Source: VFKI01 sp964647825
GTDB taxonomy: Bacteria > Pseudomonadota > Gammaproteobacteria > DSM-16500
Assembly (NCBI GenBank): GCA_964647825.1
Contig: CAZYJL010000001.1
Span: 1 to 64,000, forward strand
DNA: 64,000 nt
Direction of reading: 5' to 3'
The notes beneath the pieces were generated by a model that did no database searches, had not been told where the DNA came from, and saw nothing but the letters and a program-made list of their open reading frames with translations. Shown in pieces: positions 1 to 8,667 of this stretch. Within the stretch, counting starts at the first letter, position 1; each line of letters starts with the position of its first letter. A program made the translations under genes and the position numbers.

Positions 1-65
1 AGTTTTTTATCAAAAACCAAATTTAAGATAGAAAAAATATCAAGTTATATGAGGTAGCCCTGGCT
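1..65. repeat. Family A palindromic element, right-hand part
   Basis: This stretch is almost identical to the right arm of the element at 7807-8015, ending in the same TATGAGGTAGCCCT terminus followed by a CTGTGAG sequence. Only one arm lies in the window, so the rest of the element is presumably to the left of base 1. It sits upstream of the aldolase gene. Confidence 0.75.
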
Positions 66-187
66 GTGAGAAAGAACACTGTAGATTATCAAACACAAAA
101 ATTACTCGAATAAAAAATACTCAGTTTTGTTCTCGAATTCATTTGTGCTACGCTTTGCGGCAATTTTCTTACAGGGACAGCATCATC

Positions 188-1216
188 ATGAAATTTGCTC
201 AACAGTTAGATACGACCATTCGTTTACTGGCAACCCAAGGAAAAGGCATTTTAGCTGCCGATGAAAGTGAATCGACCGTTAGCAAACGCTTTACTGCACT
301 TGGCATCGACTGCACAGAAGCAACGCGTAGAACGTGGCGCGATCTACTGATTACCACGCCGGGCATCAATGAATTTATTGCTGGCATCATCTTATTTGAA
401 GAAACATTGCACCAAAAAGCGTTAGATAACACGCCTTTCCCAGAAAAACTCAATACGCTAGGTATATTGCCAGGCATCAAAGTCGATCAAGGCCTAACAC
501 TGCTCCCAGGCACGCATGATGAACACATCACACAAGGTCTCGATAAATTAGGCGAACGCCTAGATCATTATCGTGAAAAAGGCGCCCGTTTTGCTAAATG
601 GCGCGCGGTTTACACCATTGGTGAAAAAACACCAAGCCAATTAGCCATCATGACCAATGCCGAGGTTTTGGCGCGCTATGCCGCAATTTGTCAAGCACAT
701 GGCATTGTCCCGATGGTTGAGCCAGAAATTTTACTTGATGGCACGCATTCTCTTGAACGCTGTTTTGAAATTAGCGAACGTGTTTTACACAATGTCTTTC
801 ATGCATTATACAGACACCATGTCAGCCTCGAACAGATGATTCTAAAACCCTCGATGGTGATTAGCGGAAAAAACGCATCGCATCGTGCTGACATCATGAC
901 TGTTGCTAAAGCGACGGTCACCGTCTTAAGACGCACTGTGCCTGCCGCTGTCCCCACCATTAACTTTTTATCCGGCGGCCAAAGCCCCGAAGAAGCGACT
1001 GCACATCTCAATGCTATGCACACTTGCGGCCTCGCCCTACCATGGAATCTCAGTTATTCCTATGCACGTGCTTTGCAAGACGATGCCATGAAAACATGGC
1101 GCGGCATCGATGCGCAAATTCCACATGCGCAACAGGCTTTTTATCGTCGCGCAAAACTCAATAGCTTAGCGGCCCTTGGACATTACGCCGCAGATTTGGA
1201 AAAAACCCCTATCTGA
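188..1216 (+). CDS. Class I fructose-bisphosphate aldolase
   Basis: Cleaves fructose 1,6-bisphosphate to dihydroxyacetone phosphate and glyceraldehyde 3-phosphate in glycolysis and gluconeogenesis, in the cytosol. The 342-residue product matches the eukaryotic-type class I family in length and motifs: GKGILAADES near the N terminus, an EPEIL segment, and ILKPSMV, whose lysine is the Schiff-base residue. The near-C-terminal LSYSYARALQ segment is also typical. I chose the ATG at 188 because MKFAQQLDTT aligns with the family start and AGGGA lies upstream; a TTG 45 bases earlier is open but adds an untypical leader. Class I enzymes of this type occur in Legionella-like bacteria. Confidence 0.95.
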   Translation: MKFAQQLDTTIRLLATQGKGILAADESESTVSKRFTALGIDCTEATRRTWRDLLITTPGINEFIAGIILFEETLHQKALDNTPFPEKLNTLGILPGIKVDQGLTLLPGTHDEHITQGLDKLGERLDHYREKGARFAKWRAVYTIGEKTPSQLAIMTNAEVLARYAAICQAHGIVPMVEPEILLDGTHSLERCFEISERVLHNVFHALYRHHVSLEQMILKPSMVISGKNASHRADIMTVAKATVTVLRRTVPAAVPTINFLSGGQSPEEATAHLNAMHTCGLALPWNLSYSYARALQDDAMKTWRGIDAQIPHAQQAFYRRAKLNSLAALGHYAADLEKTPI

Positions 1217-1276
1217 ATGCAGCACTTTTCGTTAACGAAAAAAGCTACAGTTCATCAGATACAAAACAAGGAAAGG

Positions 1277-1528
1277 ATGACGATGACAACCAGTCAAATT
1301 AACACAGCGGAGGCGAAGGAACAGTTCACTGAACTCGTCAATCGTGTTGCTAACAACCAAGAACGCATCATTTTAACAAGACGTGGCCGTGAAATTGCGG
1401 CCATTGTCTCTATCGATGATTTGAAGCACCTACTCGCTGTACAAAATCAACGCGATCTCGAAGAAGCCATTAGCGCACTCCAAGAAGCGCGCACCCACGG
1501 CATGCTAACCCTTGATGATATAAGGTAA
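1277..1528 (+). CDS. Phd/YefM-family antitoxin
   Basis: Short protein (83 residues from ATG 1277) with the Phd/YefM pattern: an N-terminal AKEQFTELVNRV helix and a LTRRGREIAAIVSIDDL strand-helix segment that in this family binds the operator. The acidic C-terminal tail would wrap the toxin. The strong purine tract AAGGAAAGG just upstream supports a start at 1277 or at the second ATG at 1283; an ATG at 1217 is also open but abuts the aldolase stop. The RelE-type toxin gene starts 9 bases after its stop, the usual antitoxin-first order. These operons are generally autorepressed; no clear operator palindrome was seen. Confidence 0.88.
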   Translation: MTMTTSQINTAEAKEQFTELVNRVANNQERIILTRRGREIAAIVSIDDLKHLLAVQNQRDLEEAISALQEARTHGMLTLDDIR

Positions 1529-1537
1529 AACTCTACC

Positions 1538-1783
1538 GTGGCAGCTACCCCTTACACCATTCGTCTCACACCACGCGCAGCGGATGAAATCAAGAAACTT
1601 GCCAGCAAACCGCGCAATTTGGTGTTACGCCTCGCCGAAGCGCTTTCTATCAACCCTCGACCACCCGGCGCTGAAAAAATCGAAGGCATGACAGGACTCT
1701 ATAGCGAATCAGCGAATAACTTACGACTTGTTTATAAAATTGAAGAACAAGAAATTATTTTGCTTTTTATTAGACATATTTAA
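1538..1783 (+). CDS. RelE/ParE-family toxin
   Basis: 81-residue basic protein with the RelE/ParE fold pattern: YTIRLTPRAADEIKKL, then RLAEALSINPRPPGAEKI, then NNLRLVYKIEEQEIILLFI. RelE members are ribosome-dependent mRNA interferases while ParE members poison gyrase; the sequence alone does not decide. It starts with GTG, 9 bases after the antitoxin stop, so translation is probably coupled. The family usually ends in a basic HRR(D/E)VY tail; this one stops at IRHI, so a few C-terminal residues that can matter for mRNA cleavage are missing. It may be weakened, or a natural short variant. Confidence 0.85.
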   Translation: MAATPYTIRLTPRAADEIKKLASKPRNLVLRLAEALSINPRPPGAEKIEGMTGLYSESANNLRLVYKIEEQEIILLFIRHI

Positions 1784-1884
1784 TGTATAATGCCAAAAGT
1801 TACACAATCATATGCAAAAATAAAAACATATCAATCTAAAATACATACTAAAAACATATGGAAATGGTTTCAATTCAACAATCT

Positions 1885-1907
1885 TTAATTAATTAATTAA
1901 TTAATTT
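1885..1907. repeat. TTAA microsatellite
   Basis: About five and a half tandem copies of TTAA followed by further A/T-only sequence, in the gap between the toxin gene and the gene at 1944. It is self-complementary and may melt easily or vary in copy number. It lies about 40 bases upstream of the next start codon. Confidence 0.8.
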
Positions 1908-1943
1908 ATTTAATAAATAAAGAAAAAATAAGGACCCCCGACT

Positions 1944-2705
1944 ATGCTATTAATTGAGCTGCTGACATTTGACAATAAAAAAAACAAAAGAAACACAAAG
2001 ATTTGGATCCATCAAACGAAGAAAAAACTCGAAGAAATTACGCAAAAATTTTCAATGGAAATCGATATAAAAAATTTAACAGGTGAAATCATCGTTGGCA
2101 AACAAGATGAACTCGGAAACCTTGATGCAGCTAACAAAAAAGCCATGGAAGAAAATCTATTTAACAGAAAAAAAATAACAAGAGAGAAAGAACAAACGCA
2201 ATATGGCGGCACCATCATTACCTGTGATGGTAATCCAGAAGGAAAACAGATTCTCGATAACACGCTAGCAGAATGTATCGAAAAGATTCATCAAAAAAAT
2301 GTGCATATTTTTCTTCTATCTGCAGATGAGAAGACGGTCGAAAACTTCAAAAACACATTATTTTTATCAGAAAAATACAACTTTAACAGAGAAATATCCG
2401 AAGGGCAGAACTATCTATATTGCTTTACACTAAAAACCAATCCAAGCGTCTATCTCTATTGTACTTTATCTGTTTTGTATCGACATGCACTGGACAAAAT
2501 GCTCACCAACTTTGAGAATCATATTGTAAACCATGACAAAACAGATCAAGACGATATAATAAAAGAATTTGCAAATTTATCTTTATCACCACACATTCTG
2601 TTTAAAAAAACTGAACAATTGGCTAATTCTCAAGAAATCAATCGAGTAGCGACAGCGATAGATGATCATTACACCACTCGCTCACTGAATAAATGGTCTT
2701 CGTAA
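1944..2705 (+). CDS. Hypothetical protein, 253 residues
   Basis: I do not recognise a family. The product is lysine- and asparagine-rich, without signal peptide or membrane segment. Residues about 1-60 look like alternating strand and amphipathic helix, and the middle contains GGTIITCDGNPEGKQILD followed by a helix-strand pair (CIEKIHQKNVHIFLL). AAGGA lies 14 bases upstream of the ATG. It stands alone, preceded by a long AT-only tract. Its lower GC and Lys/Asn bias resemble the giant genes at 11600 and 20040 more than the housekeeping genes, so it may belong to the same accessory or effector-like class. That is inference from composition. Confidence 0.6.
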   Translation: MLLIELLTFDNKKNKRNTKIWIHQTKKKLEEITQKFSMEIDIKNLTGEIIVGKQDELGNLDAANKKAMEENLFNRKKITREKEQTQYGGTIITCDGNPEGKQILDNTLAECIEKIHQKNVHIFLLSADEKTVENFKNTLFLSEKYNFNREISEGQNYLYCFTLKTNPSVYLYCTLSVLYRHALDKMLTNFENHIVNHDKTDQDDIIKEFANLSLSPHILFKKTEQLANSQEINRVATAIDDHYTTRSLNKWSS

Positions 2706-2731
2706 AAATAAAATTATATTTCCCATCAAAC

Positions 2732-3760
2732 CTAACCTAACGCCACGCCTAACCACGCGCCGGTCAACCATGTCACGCCTGCGGCAACCGCACCGATCAA
2801 GAGCATCCGCGTTCCGCTGAACAGTGCGCTGCGGCTGGTAAATAAACTTAATAATGAACCGACACCAAATAAAGTCAATGCAGTGAAAATGAAACTGGCA
2901 TCAAACGCAACCCTATCCTGCAAAAATAAAAAAGGGAATAACGGAATCATTGCACCTATTGCAAAACTCAGAAAAGAAGAAATTGCCGCGCCGATCGGTG
3001 AACCTAACTCTGCGGGATTTAAACCTAATTCTTCACGCGCCAAAATATCTAATGCACGCTCTGGATCACTGATTGCCAAGGCTGCTAATTCTTTTGCACC
3101 CTCTTTTGGCATACCACGTGCACGATAAATTGCCGCTAATTCTGCGGCTTCTTCTTCTGGATACAATGTTAATTCTTCTTTTTCTAACGCAATTTGATAT
3201 TCAAAAAATTCACGTTGTGAACGCACCGAAATATATTCGCCTGACGCCATTGAACACGCACCCGCTAACAAACCTGCCACGCCTGTTAAAATAATGACGG
3301 CATGCGAAGAACCCGCGCCTGCCACACCTGCCAATAAACTTAAATTAGAGACAAGACCATCATTGACACCAAACACCGCTGCACGCAAATTACCAGCATG
3401 GCCAATCCCTTTATGTCGCTGCTCCAAATGTGCTGCAGCGGGATGGCTTTGTGGCGTGCCGGCATAAATCGACATGCCTCGCACTTTCATAGCGGATAAA
3501 ATAAATCGCAATTGCCGCGTGCCAAACAGTTTGATTAAGCTACTCACTAAACGCGCTCGAAACCCAGGATTAAAAACAACAATTTCATTTTCTTTGCCAA
3601 GCTTTTTAATTTGCTCTGCCCAAATGCTCGCTTGTTTTTCAGCTGCTTCCGCTAATTCTAAAAAAAGTGTTTTACGTATAGGATCAATCTCATACTCAGC
3701 AACGATTTGATACAACCATGCAGAGCGTTTTTCTTCTTGCCAATTCTCGAGTGCAGACAT
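2732..3760 (-). CDS. VIT1/CCC1-family transporter with N-terminal ferritin-like domain
   Basis: 342-residue inner-membrane protein. Residues about 1-120 look like a four-helix ferritin-like domain (EYEIDPIRKTLFLELAEAAE), as found fused to VIT domains in bacteria. Residues 125-342 carry the VIT1/CCC1 core: LRAAVFGVNDGLVSNLSL, then GACSMASGEYISVRSQREF, a charged cytoplasmic segment, and three hydrophobic spans to the C terminus. Family members move Fe(II) or Mn(II) out of the cytosol. Substrate here is not decided by sequence. It is preceded on the same strand by nrdJ, 40 bases away; no functional link is evident. Confidence 0.88.
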   Translation of the reverse strand: MSALENWQEEKRSAWLYQIVAEYEIDPIRKTLFLELAEAAEKQASIWAEQIKKLGKENEIVVFNPGFRARLVSSLIKLFGTRQLRFILSAMKVRGMSIYAGTPQSHPAAAHLEQRHKGIGHAGNLRAAVFGVNDGLVSNLSLLAGVAGAGSSHAVIILTGVAGLLAGACSMASGEYISVRSQREFFEYQIALEKEELTLYPEEEAAELAAIYRARGMPKEGAKELAALAISDPERALDILAREELGLNPAELGSPIGAAISSFLSFAIGAMIPLFPFLFLQDRVAFDASFIFTALTLFGVGSLLSLFTSRSALFSGTRMLLIGAVAAGVTWLTGAWLGVALG

Positions 3761-3799
3761 ACTTTCTTCTCCATCAAAATCTTACACAATACGTCACAC

Positions 3800-5617
3800 C
3801 TAACCACAAATCCCACAACGATCCGATAAAATATCTTTTGCTGGCGTCGATGTCGTTTCTGCTAAGACACTGCCAGTGACTGCATTCGGACGAAAAATTG
3901 TGCAGCCTTTTAACCCTAAACGAAACGCTTCAGTATACACGCCTGCTAATTCTGCAAAAGGAAAACTCTCGGGTAAATTTATGGTTTTCGAAATCGCACT
4001 ATCAATAAATGGCTGCGCGATGGCTTGCATTTTTAAATGTTGCGTTGGTGTTAACGTCGCTGCATCCACCCAAGCAGGTGGCAGTGCTTCGGCTTGACCG
4101 CGCTGTTGCCATAAATGTAGAGCATAATCTTTTACTAAAAATTTTGTTAATTCCCCTGTTGGTAAACGTATCGTGCGCTCATAACTACCACGAAATACCG
4201 GCTCGATACCACTCGACACATTATTTGCTAATAAACTAATCGTCCCCGTTGGCGCAATCGCATTATGATGACTATTACGAATCCCTATTTTTTCAATTTG
4301 CGTGCGTAAATTATCCGGTAATTTTTCAACAAACTTTCCTTGCAAATATTTTTTGGATGAAAAAACAGGAAAAACACCGCGTTCTTGCGCTAAATCAATG
4401 GACGCTTGCCATGTGGCTTCTGTGATTTTTTTAATTAAGTCTGCAAAAAATTCAAATGACGCCTCACTGCCATAGGTAATTCCCAACATAATCATCATAT
4501 CGGCAAGCCCTGTAATGCCTAAACCGATACGCCGTGTTTGACGTGCTTCTTGTTTTTGTTTCGCTAATGGATAATGCGAAAGATCTACCACGTTATCTAA
4601 AAAACGCGTTCCGACAACCACTGTTTGTAATAAACGTTGCCAATCCACAGTGGCTGTCTGCGTAAATGGTCGCAATATAAATTGCGTTAGATTCACTGCA
4701 CCCAGATTACATGCACCATAAAAAGGTAAAGGAATTTCACCACATGGATTTGTTGCACTGATCCACTCACGATACCATAAATTATTTTGCCGATTGATTG
4801 TGTCTTCAAACAAGACGCCGGGCTCTGCATAATCATAAGCCGCACGCGTGATTTTTTCCCATAATTGGCGTGCTTGTAAACGACGGACAACGCGACAGGC
4901 AACAGGCTCTGCGCTACCACTCCAATGACGTAACACCCTATCTGCCACTTGTGTTTCGCCTACAGGAAAAATTAATTCCCATTCACGGTCTTCTGCCACG
5001 GCTTGCATGAAGGCATCTGTCACTAACACAGATAAATTAAAATGCCGTAATTCATGTGGATCCGCTTTGGCAGCAACGAATTCTTCAATATCCGGATGAT
5101 CACAACGCAAAATACCCATCATCGCGCCACGACGGGCACCAGTGGACTCCATCGTGGCACACATGGCATTCCAAATTCGCATAAACGAAACGGGACCGGA
5201 CGCTGTCGTGCCCGTATGTTGCGCTGAAAAACCACGTGGTCGCAAAATAGAAAAATCATACCCAACGCCGCCACCTTGTTGTAACGTGATCGCGCCTTCA
5301 TGCAATGCATCAAACACGCCGGTCAACGAATCTTCGGCAATTGGCATCACAAAACAATTAAACAGTGTGACAGCATGCTGCGTACCCGCGCCGGCGAGAA
5401 TTCGGCCACCGGGTAAAAAAGAAAAATCTTTTAATACATCATAGAATTGTTGTTGCCAGTGCGCTTGCTTTTGTTTCTGCTCAATACTGGCAACGGCGCT
5501 GGCCACGCGCTGCCAAGTGTCTTCAATACTTTGATCGACCGCATTTCCCTGATAATAATAACGGTATTTATTGTTCCAGATTTTTTCTGAGATCGCTTCT
5601 TGAAACACATTTGACAT
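3800..5617 (-). CDS. nrdJ: Adenosylcobalamin-dependent (class II) ribonucleotide reductase
   Basis: Reduces ribonucleotides to deoxyribonucleotides using a cobalamin-generated thiyl radical, without a separate radical subunit. Diagnostic segments in order: FLPGGRILAGAG, FNCFVMPIAEDS, QQGGGVGYDFSILRPRG, NPCGEIPLPFYGACNLGAVN (the NPCGE cysteine is the expected radical site), GITGLADMMI, and NAIAPTGTISLLANN. The C terminus ends in a CGICG redox pair for thioredoxin-type re-reduction. At 605 residues it is a short-form enzyme without a zinc-finger tail. I chose ATG 5617 because AAAGGAC lies just upstream; the frame is open for 33 more codons, but those codons enter the palindromic repeat at 5650-5783. 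No cobalamin riboswitch was seen upstream. Confidence 0.93.
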   Translation of the reverse strand: MSNVFQEAISEKIWNNKYRYYYQGNAVDQSIEDTWQRVASAVASIEQKQKQAHWQQQFYDVLKDFSFLPGGRILAGAGTQHAVTLFNCFVMPIAEDSLTGVFDALHEGAITLQQGGGVGYDFSILRPRGFSAQHTGTTASGPVSFMRIWNAMCATMESTGARRGAMMGILRCDHPDIEEFVAAKADPHELRHFNLSVLVTDAFMQAVAEDREWELIFPVGETQVADRVLRHWSGSAEPVACRVVRRLQARQLWEKITRAAYDYAEPGVLFEDTINRQNNLWYREWISATNPCGEIPLPFYGACNLGAVNLTQFILRPFTQTATVDWQRLLQTVVVGTRFLDNVVDLSHYPLAKQKQEARQTRRIGLGITGLADMMIMLGITYGSEASFEFFADLIKKITEATWQASIDLAQERGVFPVFSSKKYLQGKFVEKLPDNLRTQIEKIGIRNSHHNAIAPTGTISLLANNVSSGIEPVFRGSYERTIRLPTGELTKFLVKDYALHLWQQRGQAEALPPAWVDAATLTPTQHLKMQAIAQPFIDSAISKTINLPESFPFAELAGVYTEAFRLGLKGCTIFRPNAVTGSVLAETTSTPAKDILSDRCGICG

Positions 5618-5649
5618 ACTAAGTCCTTTTAGTAATAAATAAAAAAATA

Positions 5650-5783
5650 TTAGGCTCTGTTGATAATGATTATTTTTAATCATTTTACGAGAAAACATGA
5701 TGTTTTCGAGAATCAAATCGAATCAAGAAGAGTGTATTTGATATTAAAATGATTAAAAATAATTAATTATCAACAGACCCTAA
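5650..5783. repeat. Family C palindromic MITE-like element, copy 1
   Basis: The ends are inverted copies of each other (TTAGGCTCTGTTGATAAT at the left, its near-complement ending at 5783). The interior holds ACGAGAAAACATGATGTTTTCGAGAA-type sequence shared with the copies at 44683 and 56953. It carries no protein gene. It lies between hemE and nrdJ, both on the minus strand, so any read-through transcript would fold into a long hairpin. Confidence 0.88.
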
Positions 5784-5788
5784 TTAAG

Positions 5789-6853
5789 CTAAACATGATA
5801 CGCCCGACTCAATTCATGCACAGCATCAACCAACACACTGACATGTTCCGGTGGAATGTCCGGCGTAATGCCATGGCCTAAATTAAAAATATGCCCGGAT
5901 CCATGACCATACTCTGCTAACACGCGCGCCACTTCCGCACGAATGGTTTCCGGCGTTGTTGCTAAAATCGCAGGATCAAGATTACCTTGCAACGCCACAC
6001 GACCCGCCGCTTCCGCGCGCGCTGTCGTTAAAGAAATTTCCCAATCTAAACCAACCGCATCAACGCCTGTCTCAATCATCCGCGATAACCATTGCCCGCC
6101 GTTGCGCGTAAATAAAATCACCGGCACAACACGACCTTCCACGGTGCGATGCAGCCCTGCTAAAATTTTTCGAATAGATTGCAATGAAAATAGCTCATAT
6201 TCTTCTGTCGTTAGCATCCCACCCCAACTATCAAAAATCATCACCGCGGATGCGCCGGCATGAATCTGTGCATTCAAATGCAGCGTGATCGCTTCGGCGA
6301 GTAAATCTAATAATTGATGCAAAACCGCTGGCGTTTCTTGTTTTAATGCACGAATCGCTGGGAATGCTTTATTGGCTTGCCCTTCCACCATGTAGGCGGC
6401 GACAGTATAGGGACTCCCGCAAAATCCAATCAATGGCAAACGACCCGCCAAACTTTGGCTGATTAACCGCACTGCATCGCAAACATAACGCAAATCGGTT
6501 TCTGGATCAGGAACACCCAACGCCGCGACATCGCGCGCCGTCCGAATCGCCCGCGTAAAACGCGGCCCTTCCCCTTCCACAAAATGTAAGCCCAATCCCA
6601 TCGCATCCGGAATCGTCAAAATATCCGAAAAAAGAATGGCAGCATCAAGCGGAAAACGCTCTAAGGGTTGCAACGTCACTTCGCAAGCTAATTCCGGCGT
6701 TTTACACAGCGCCATGAAACTCCCTGCGCGCGCACGCACTGCCCGATATTCCGGCAAATAACGGCCAGCCTGACGCATAATCCAGACTGGGGTAACATCC
6801 ACTGGCTCACGGCGCAGCGCGCGTAATAACCGATCGTTTTTTATCATGGTCAT
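5789..6853 (-). CDS. hemE: Uroporphyrinogen decarboxylase
   Basis: Converts uroporphyrinogen III to coproporphyrinogen III in heme synthesis. The 354-residue length is standard. Family signatures are clear: PVWIMRQAGRYLPEYR near the N terminus (the Arg pair binds substrate carboxylates), ILFSDILTIPDAMG with the catalytic Asp, GFCGSPYTVAAYMVEG, and FNLGHGITPDIPPEHV near the C terminus. Translation starts at either of two ATGs two codons apart; AAGGTG is best spaced to the first. It lies head-to-tail upstream of nrdJ with the family C repeat between them. Confidence 0.96.
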   Translation of the reverse strand: MTMIKNDRLLRALRREPVDVTPVWIMRQAGRYLPEYRAVRARAGSFMALCKTPELACEVTLQPLERFPLDAAILFSDILTIPDAMGLGLHFVEGEGPRFTRAIRTARDVAALGVPDPETDLRYVCDAVRLISQSLAGRLPLIGFCGSPYTVAAYMVEGQANKAFPAIRALKQETPAVLHQLLDLLAEAITLHLNAQIHAGASAVMIFDSWGGMLTTEEYELFSLQSIRKILAGLHRTVEGRVVPVILFTRNGGQWLSRMIETGVDAVGLDWEISLTTARAEAAGRVALQGNLDPAILATTPETIRAEVARVLAEYGHGSGHIFNLGHGITPDIPPEHVSVLVDAVHELSRAYHV

Positions 6854-7006
6854 GTAAGCACCTTCTAGTAAGTTGCAGCGATTCTCTCAGAAAATCCAAC
6901 CGACTACACGCTTTGCACTCATACGCATTTAAAGATAGGATGACACACACCCTGTCCCGCCGTTAAAATAGAGGTTTCACTTTCATACCAAACAAGGAGT
7001 TGACGT

Positions 7007-7615
7007 ATGCGCAAACAATTACTGGCCGCCACACTAACGAGCCTTTGCCTGATTGGCATCACTGCATGCCAGCAAAAAAATCCGGATGACCAACAAAATA
7101 ATACGACGACCCCTGCCACAACACCTGCTGCCGCCGACCAAGCACAGAATCAAATACAAAATTCGAACAACCCAACGAATCCACCCTCTGACGCTGCACC
7201 AATCACTACAGCTGCCGCACCTGACATGTCCGCTAGCACGCCACCGCCAGCCGATACAATGCCAACAGATCAACCTGCTCCAACAAATGATGCGCCAGCT
7301 ATGAATCAAGATGCACCGCCAGCGATGAACGGCGCTGCCCCCAACACTGCCACACCCGACGCAAGTGCACCTACGGTCAGCAACGCAGACACCACGACAC
7401 CCTCTGTCACGCCATCTGTACCTGACAGTAGCGCCGCCCCGATGACACCAGACGCTACCACAAATGCGCCAAGTAGCTCAGATAGCATGCCTGCGACGCC
7501 ATCAACACCCGATGCAAACAGCACGGCTGGTATGAATAATGGCGGTGATAGTGCACCAGTCGCACCAGACACAAATAGTGCATCCACCAACGCGACGACC
7601 GGTTCTGGTTACTAA
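7007..7615 (+). CDS. Pro/Ala/Thr/Asp-rich lipoprotein, hypothetical
   Basis: 202 residues. The N terminus is a lipoprotein signal peptide: MRKQ, a hydrophobic stretch, then a lipobox-like GITAC, giving a lipidated Cys near residue 21. The rest is a low-complexity chain rich in Pro, Ala, Thr, Ser, Asp and Asn with near-repeats such as DAPAMNQDAPPAMN; it has no evident fold. Such chains often act as flexible cell-envelope spacers. AAGGAG precedes the ATG at good spacing, and a strong terminator follows at 7655, so it looks like a single-gene transcript. No enzyme function is suggested. The low-complexity part may vary in length between strains. Confidence 0.75.
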   Translation: MRKQLLAATLTSLCLIGITACQQKNPDDQQNNTTTPATTPAAADQAQNQIQNSNNPTNPPSDAAPITTAAAPDMSASTPPPADTMPTDQPAPTNDAPAMNQDAPPAMNGAAPNTATPDASAPTVSNADTTTPSVTPSVPDSSAAPMTPDATTNAPSSSDSMPATPSTPDANSTAGMNNGGDSAPVAPDTNSASTNATTGSGY

Positions 7616-7654
7616 ACTCGTTTATTTCGACCAATCTATCTAGTCACTGATGAT

Positions 7655-7685
7655 CCCAGCGAAAGCTGGGGTTTTTATTTTTTCA
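7655..7685 (+). terminator. Rho-independent terminator after the lipoprotein gene
   Basis: Stem CCCAGC with GCTGGG around a GAAA tetraloop, followed by GTTTTTATTTTTT. It begins about 40 bases after the stop codon of the plus-strand lipoprotein gene. Confidence 0.9.
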
Positions 7686-7793
7686 TTAATAAAATCAATA
7701 AGATAAAATCATTAAAACAAAATTTACAATACAATCAATAAGATAAAAAAATTATGATTTTATCATTTTAATCATATACTTAGGTCAAAAATA

Positions 7794-8026
7794 AGTCGTG
7801 AGACGAGGGCCACCTCATAGAAAATGATCTTTTTCTGAACTATTTTTTACAAAAAGAAGCTGTCATACCGCGCTTTATGCGCGGTATCCAGTCTTTTTAT
7901 CTATCATTTTCTGGATTGCGCATAAACCGCGGGATGACAAGATTTTTTATAGTTAGTTTTTTGTCAAAAACCAAATTTAAGATAGAAAAAATATCAAGTT
8001 ATATGAGGTAGCCCTAGTCGTGAGAC
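7794..8026. repeat. Family A palindromic element, copy 2, with flanking direct repeats
   Basis: The element proper is about 7807-8015. Outer arms read GGGCCACCTCATA at the left and TATGAGGTAGCCCT at the right. The core holds two smaller hairpins, ACCGCGCTTTATGCGCGGT and a partly matching ATAAACCGCGGGAT arm. An 11-base direct repeat, AGTCGTGAGAC, is found at 7794-7804 and 8016-8026, consistent with a target-site duplication. With the terminator, this fills the gap between the lipoprotein gene and aroK. Confidence 0.85.
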
Positions 8027-8049
8027 CAAGGGCCACTACGCGAGTAACC

Positions 8050-8574
8050 TTAACGCTTACCCGTCGCCATCCAATTAATAATATCTTCTGCAACAGTACG
8101 TACATTACGCTGATCTGTCGACACACGAAAATCCGCTATTTCTTCATACAAAGGTTCACGTTCTTGCTGTAATTTCTCCAATATTTCGTCACGATTTTGT
8201 ACGCGCAATATGGGACGTCTCGCATCATTCACCGTACGATTTTTTTGAAAACGTAGCGAAACTTCCAAATAAACGACAATACCACTGGCAGTGAGCAACT
8301 GACGACTACGTGGCGAGATAATGGTTCCACCACCCGTTGCCAGAACAATCCCTGCAGCATTCGCAATTAATTCCTCAACGACAGACTCTTCCCGCCGACG
8401 AAAACCCTCTTCACCTTCTACATCAAAAATCCAACCAATATCGACACCCGTACGTTTTTCGACTTCTTCATCGGTATCGTAGAACGCCATATCAAGCCGT
8501 GACGCAAGATACTTGCCGACGCTGCTTTTGCCCGCACCCATCGGTCCAACCAAAAAAATATTTTTACCTGCCAT
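8050..8574 (-). CDS. aroK: Shikimate kinase
   Basis: Phosphorylates shikimate in the chorismate pathway. 174 residues, normal for AroK/AroL. Walker A is GPMGAGKSS at residues about 10-18; the shikimate-binding DTD lies near residue 34, FRRREE near 58, and LATGGGTI near 80. The lid region contains NDARRPIL. Next to it, on the opposite strand, is ubiC, which consumes chorismate. In many gammaproteobacteria aroK lies beside pilQ; here the pilus locus is about 9 kb away, so that synteny is broken. Confidence 0.95.
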   Translation of the reverse strand: MAGKNIFLVGPMGAGKSSVGKYLASRLDMAFYDTDEEVEKRTGVDIGWIFDVEGEEGFRRREESVVEELIANAAGIVLATGGGTIISPRSRQLLTASGIVVYLEVSLRFQKNRTVNDARRPILRVQNRDEILEKLQQEREPLYEEIADFRVSTDQRNVRTVAEDIINWMATGKR

Positions 8575-8667
8575 ACTTACTTTTAGCCCCTTACCTAACT
8601 AACTGACTACGCCAATTTATCTAACTACGCCAAATTTAAAAGAATTCTAGCACGAGAAGGTTGCTTC

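Noticed and set aside
5617..5788. Cobalamin riboswitch upstream of nrdJ
   Set aside because: The B12-dependent enzyme made it worth looking for, but the gap is filled by the family C palindrome and no B12-box-like sequence was seen.
7034..7590. Long minus-strand open frames opposite the lipoprotein gene
   Set aside because: They arise from the Ala/Pro/Thr-rich codons on the plus strand; no ribosome site or family likeness.
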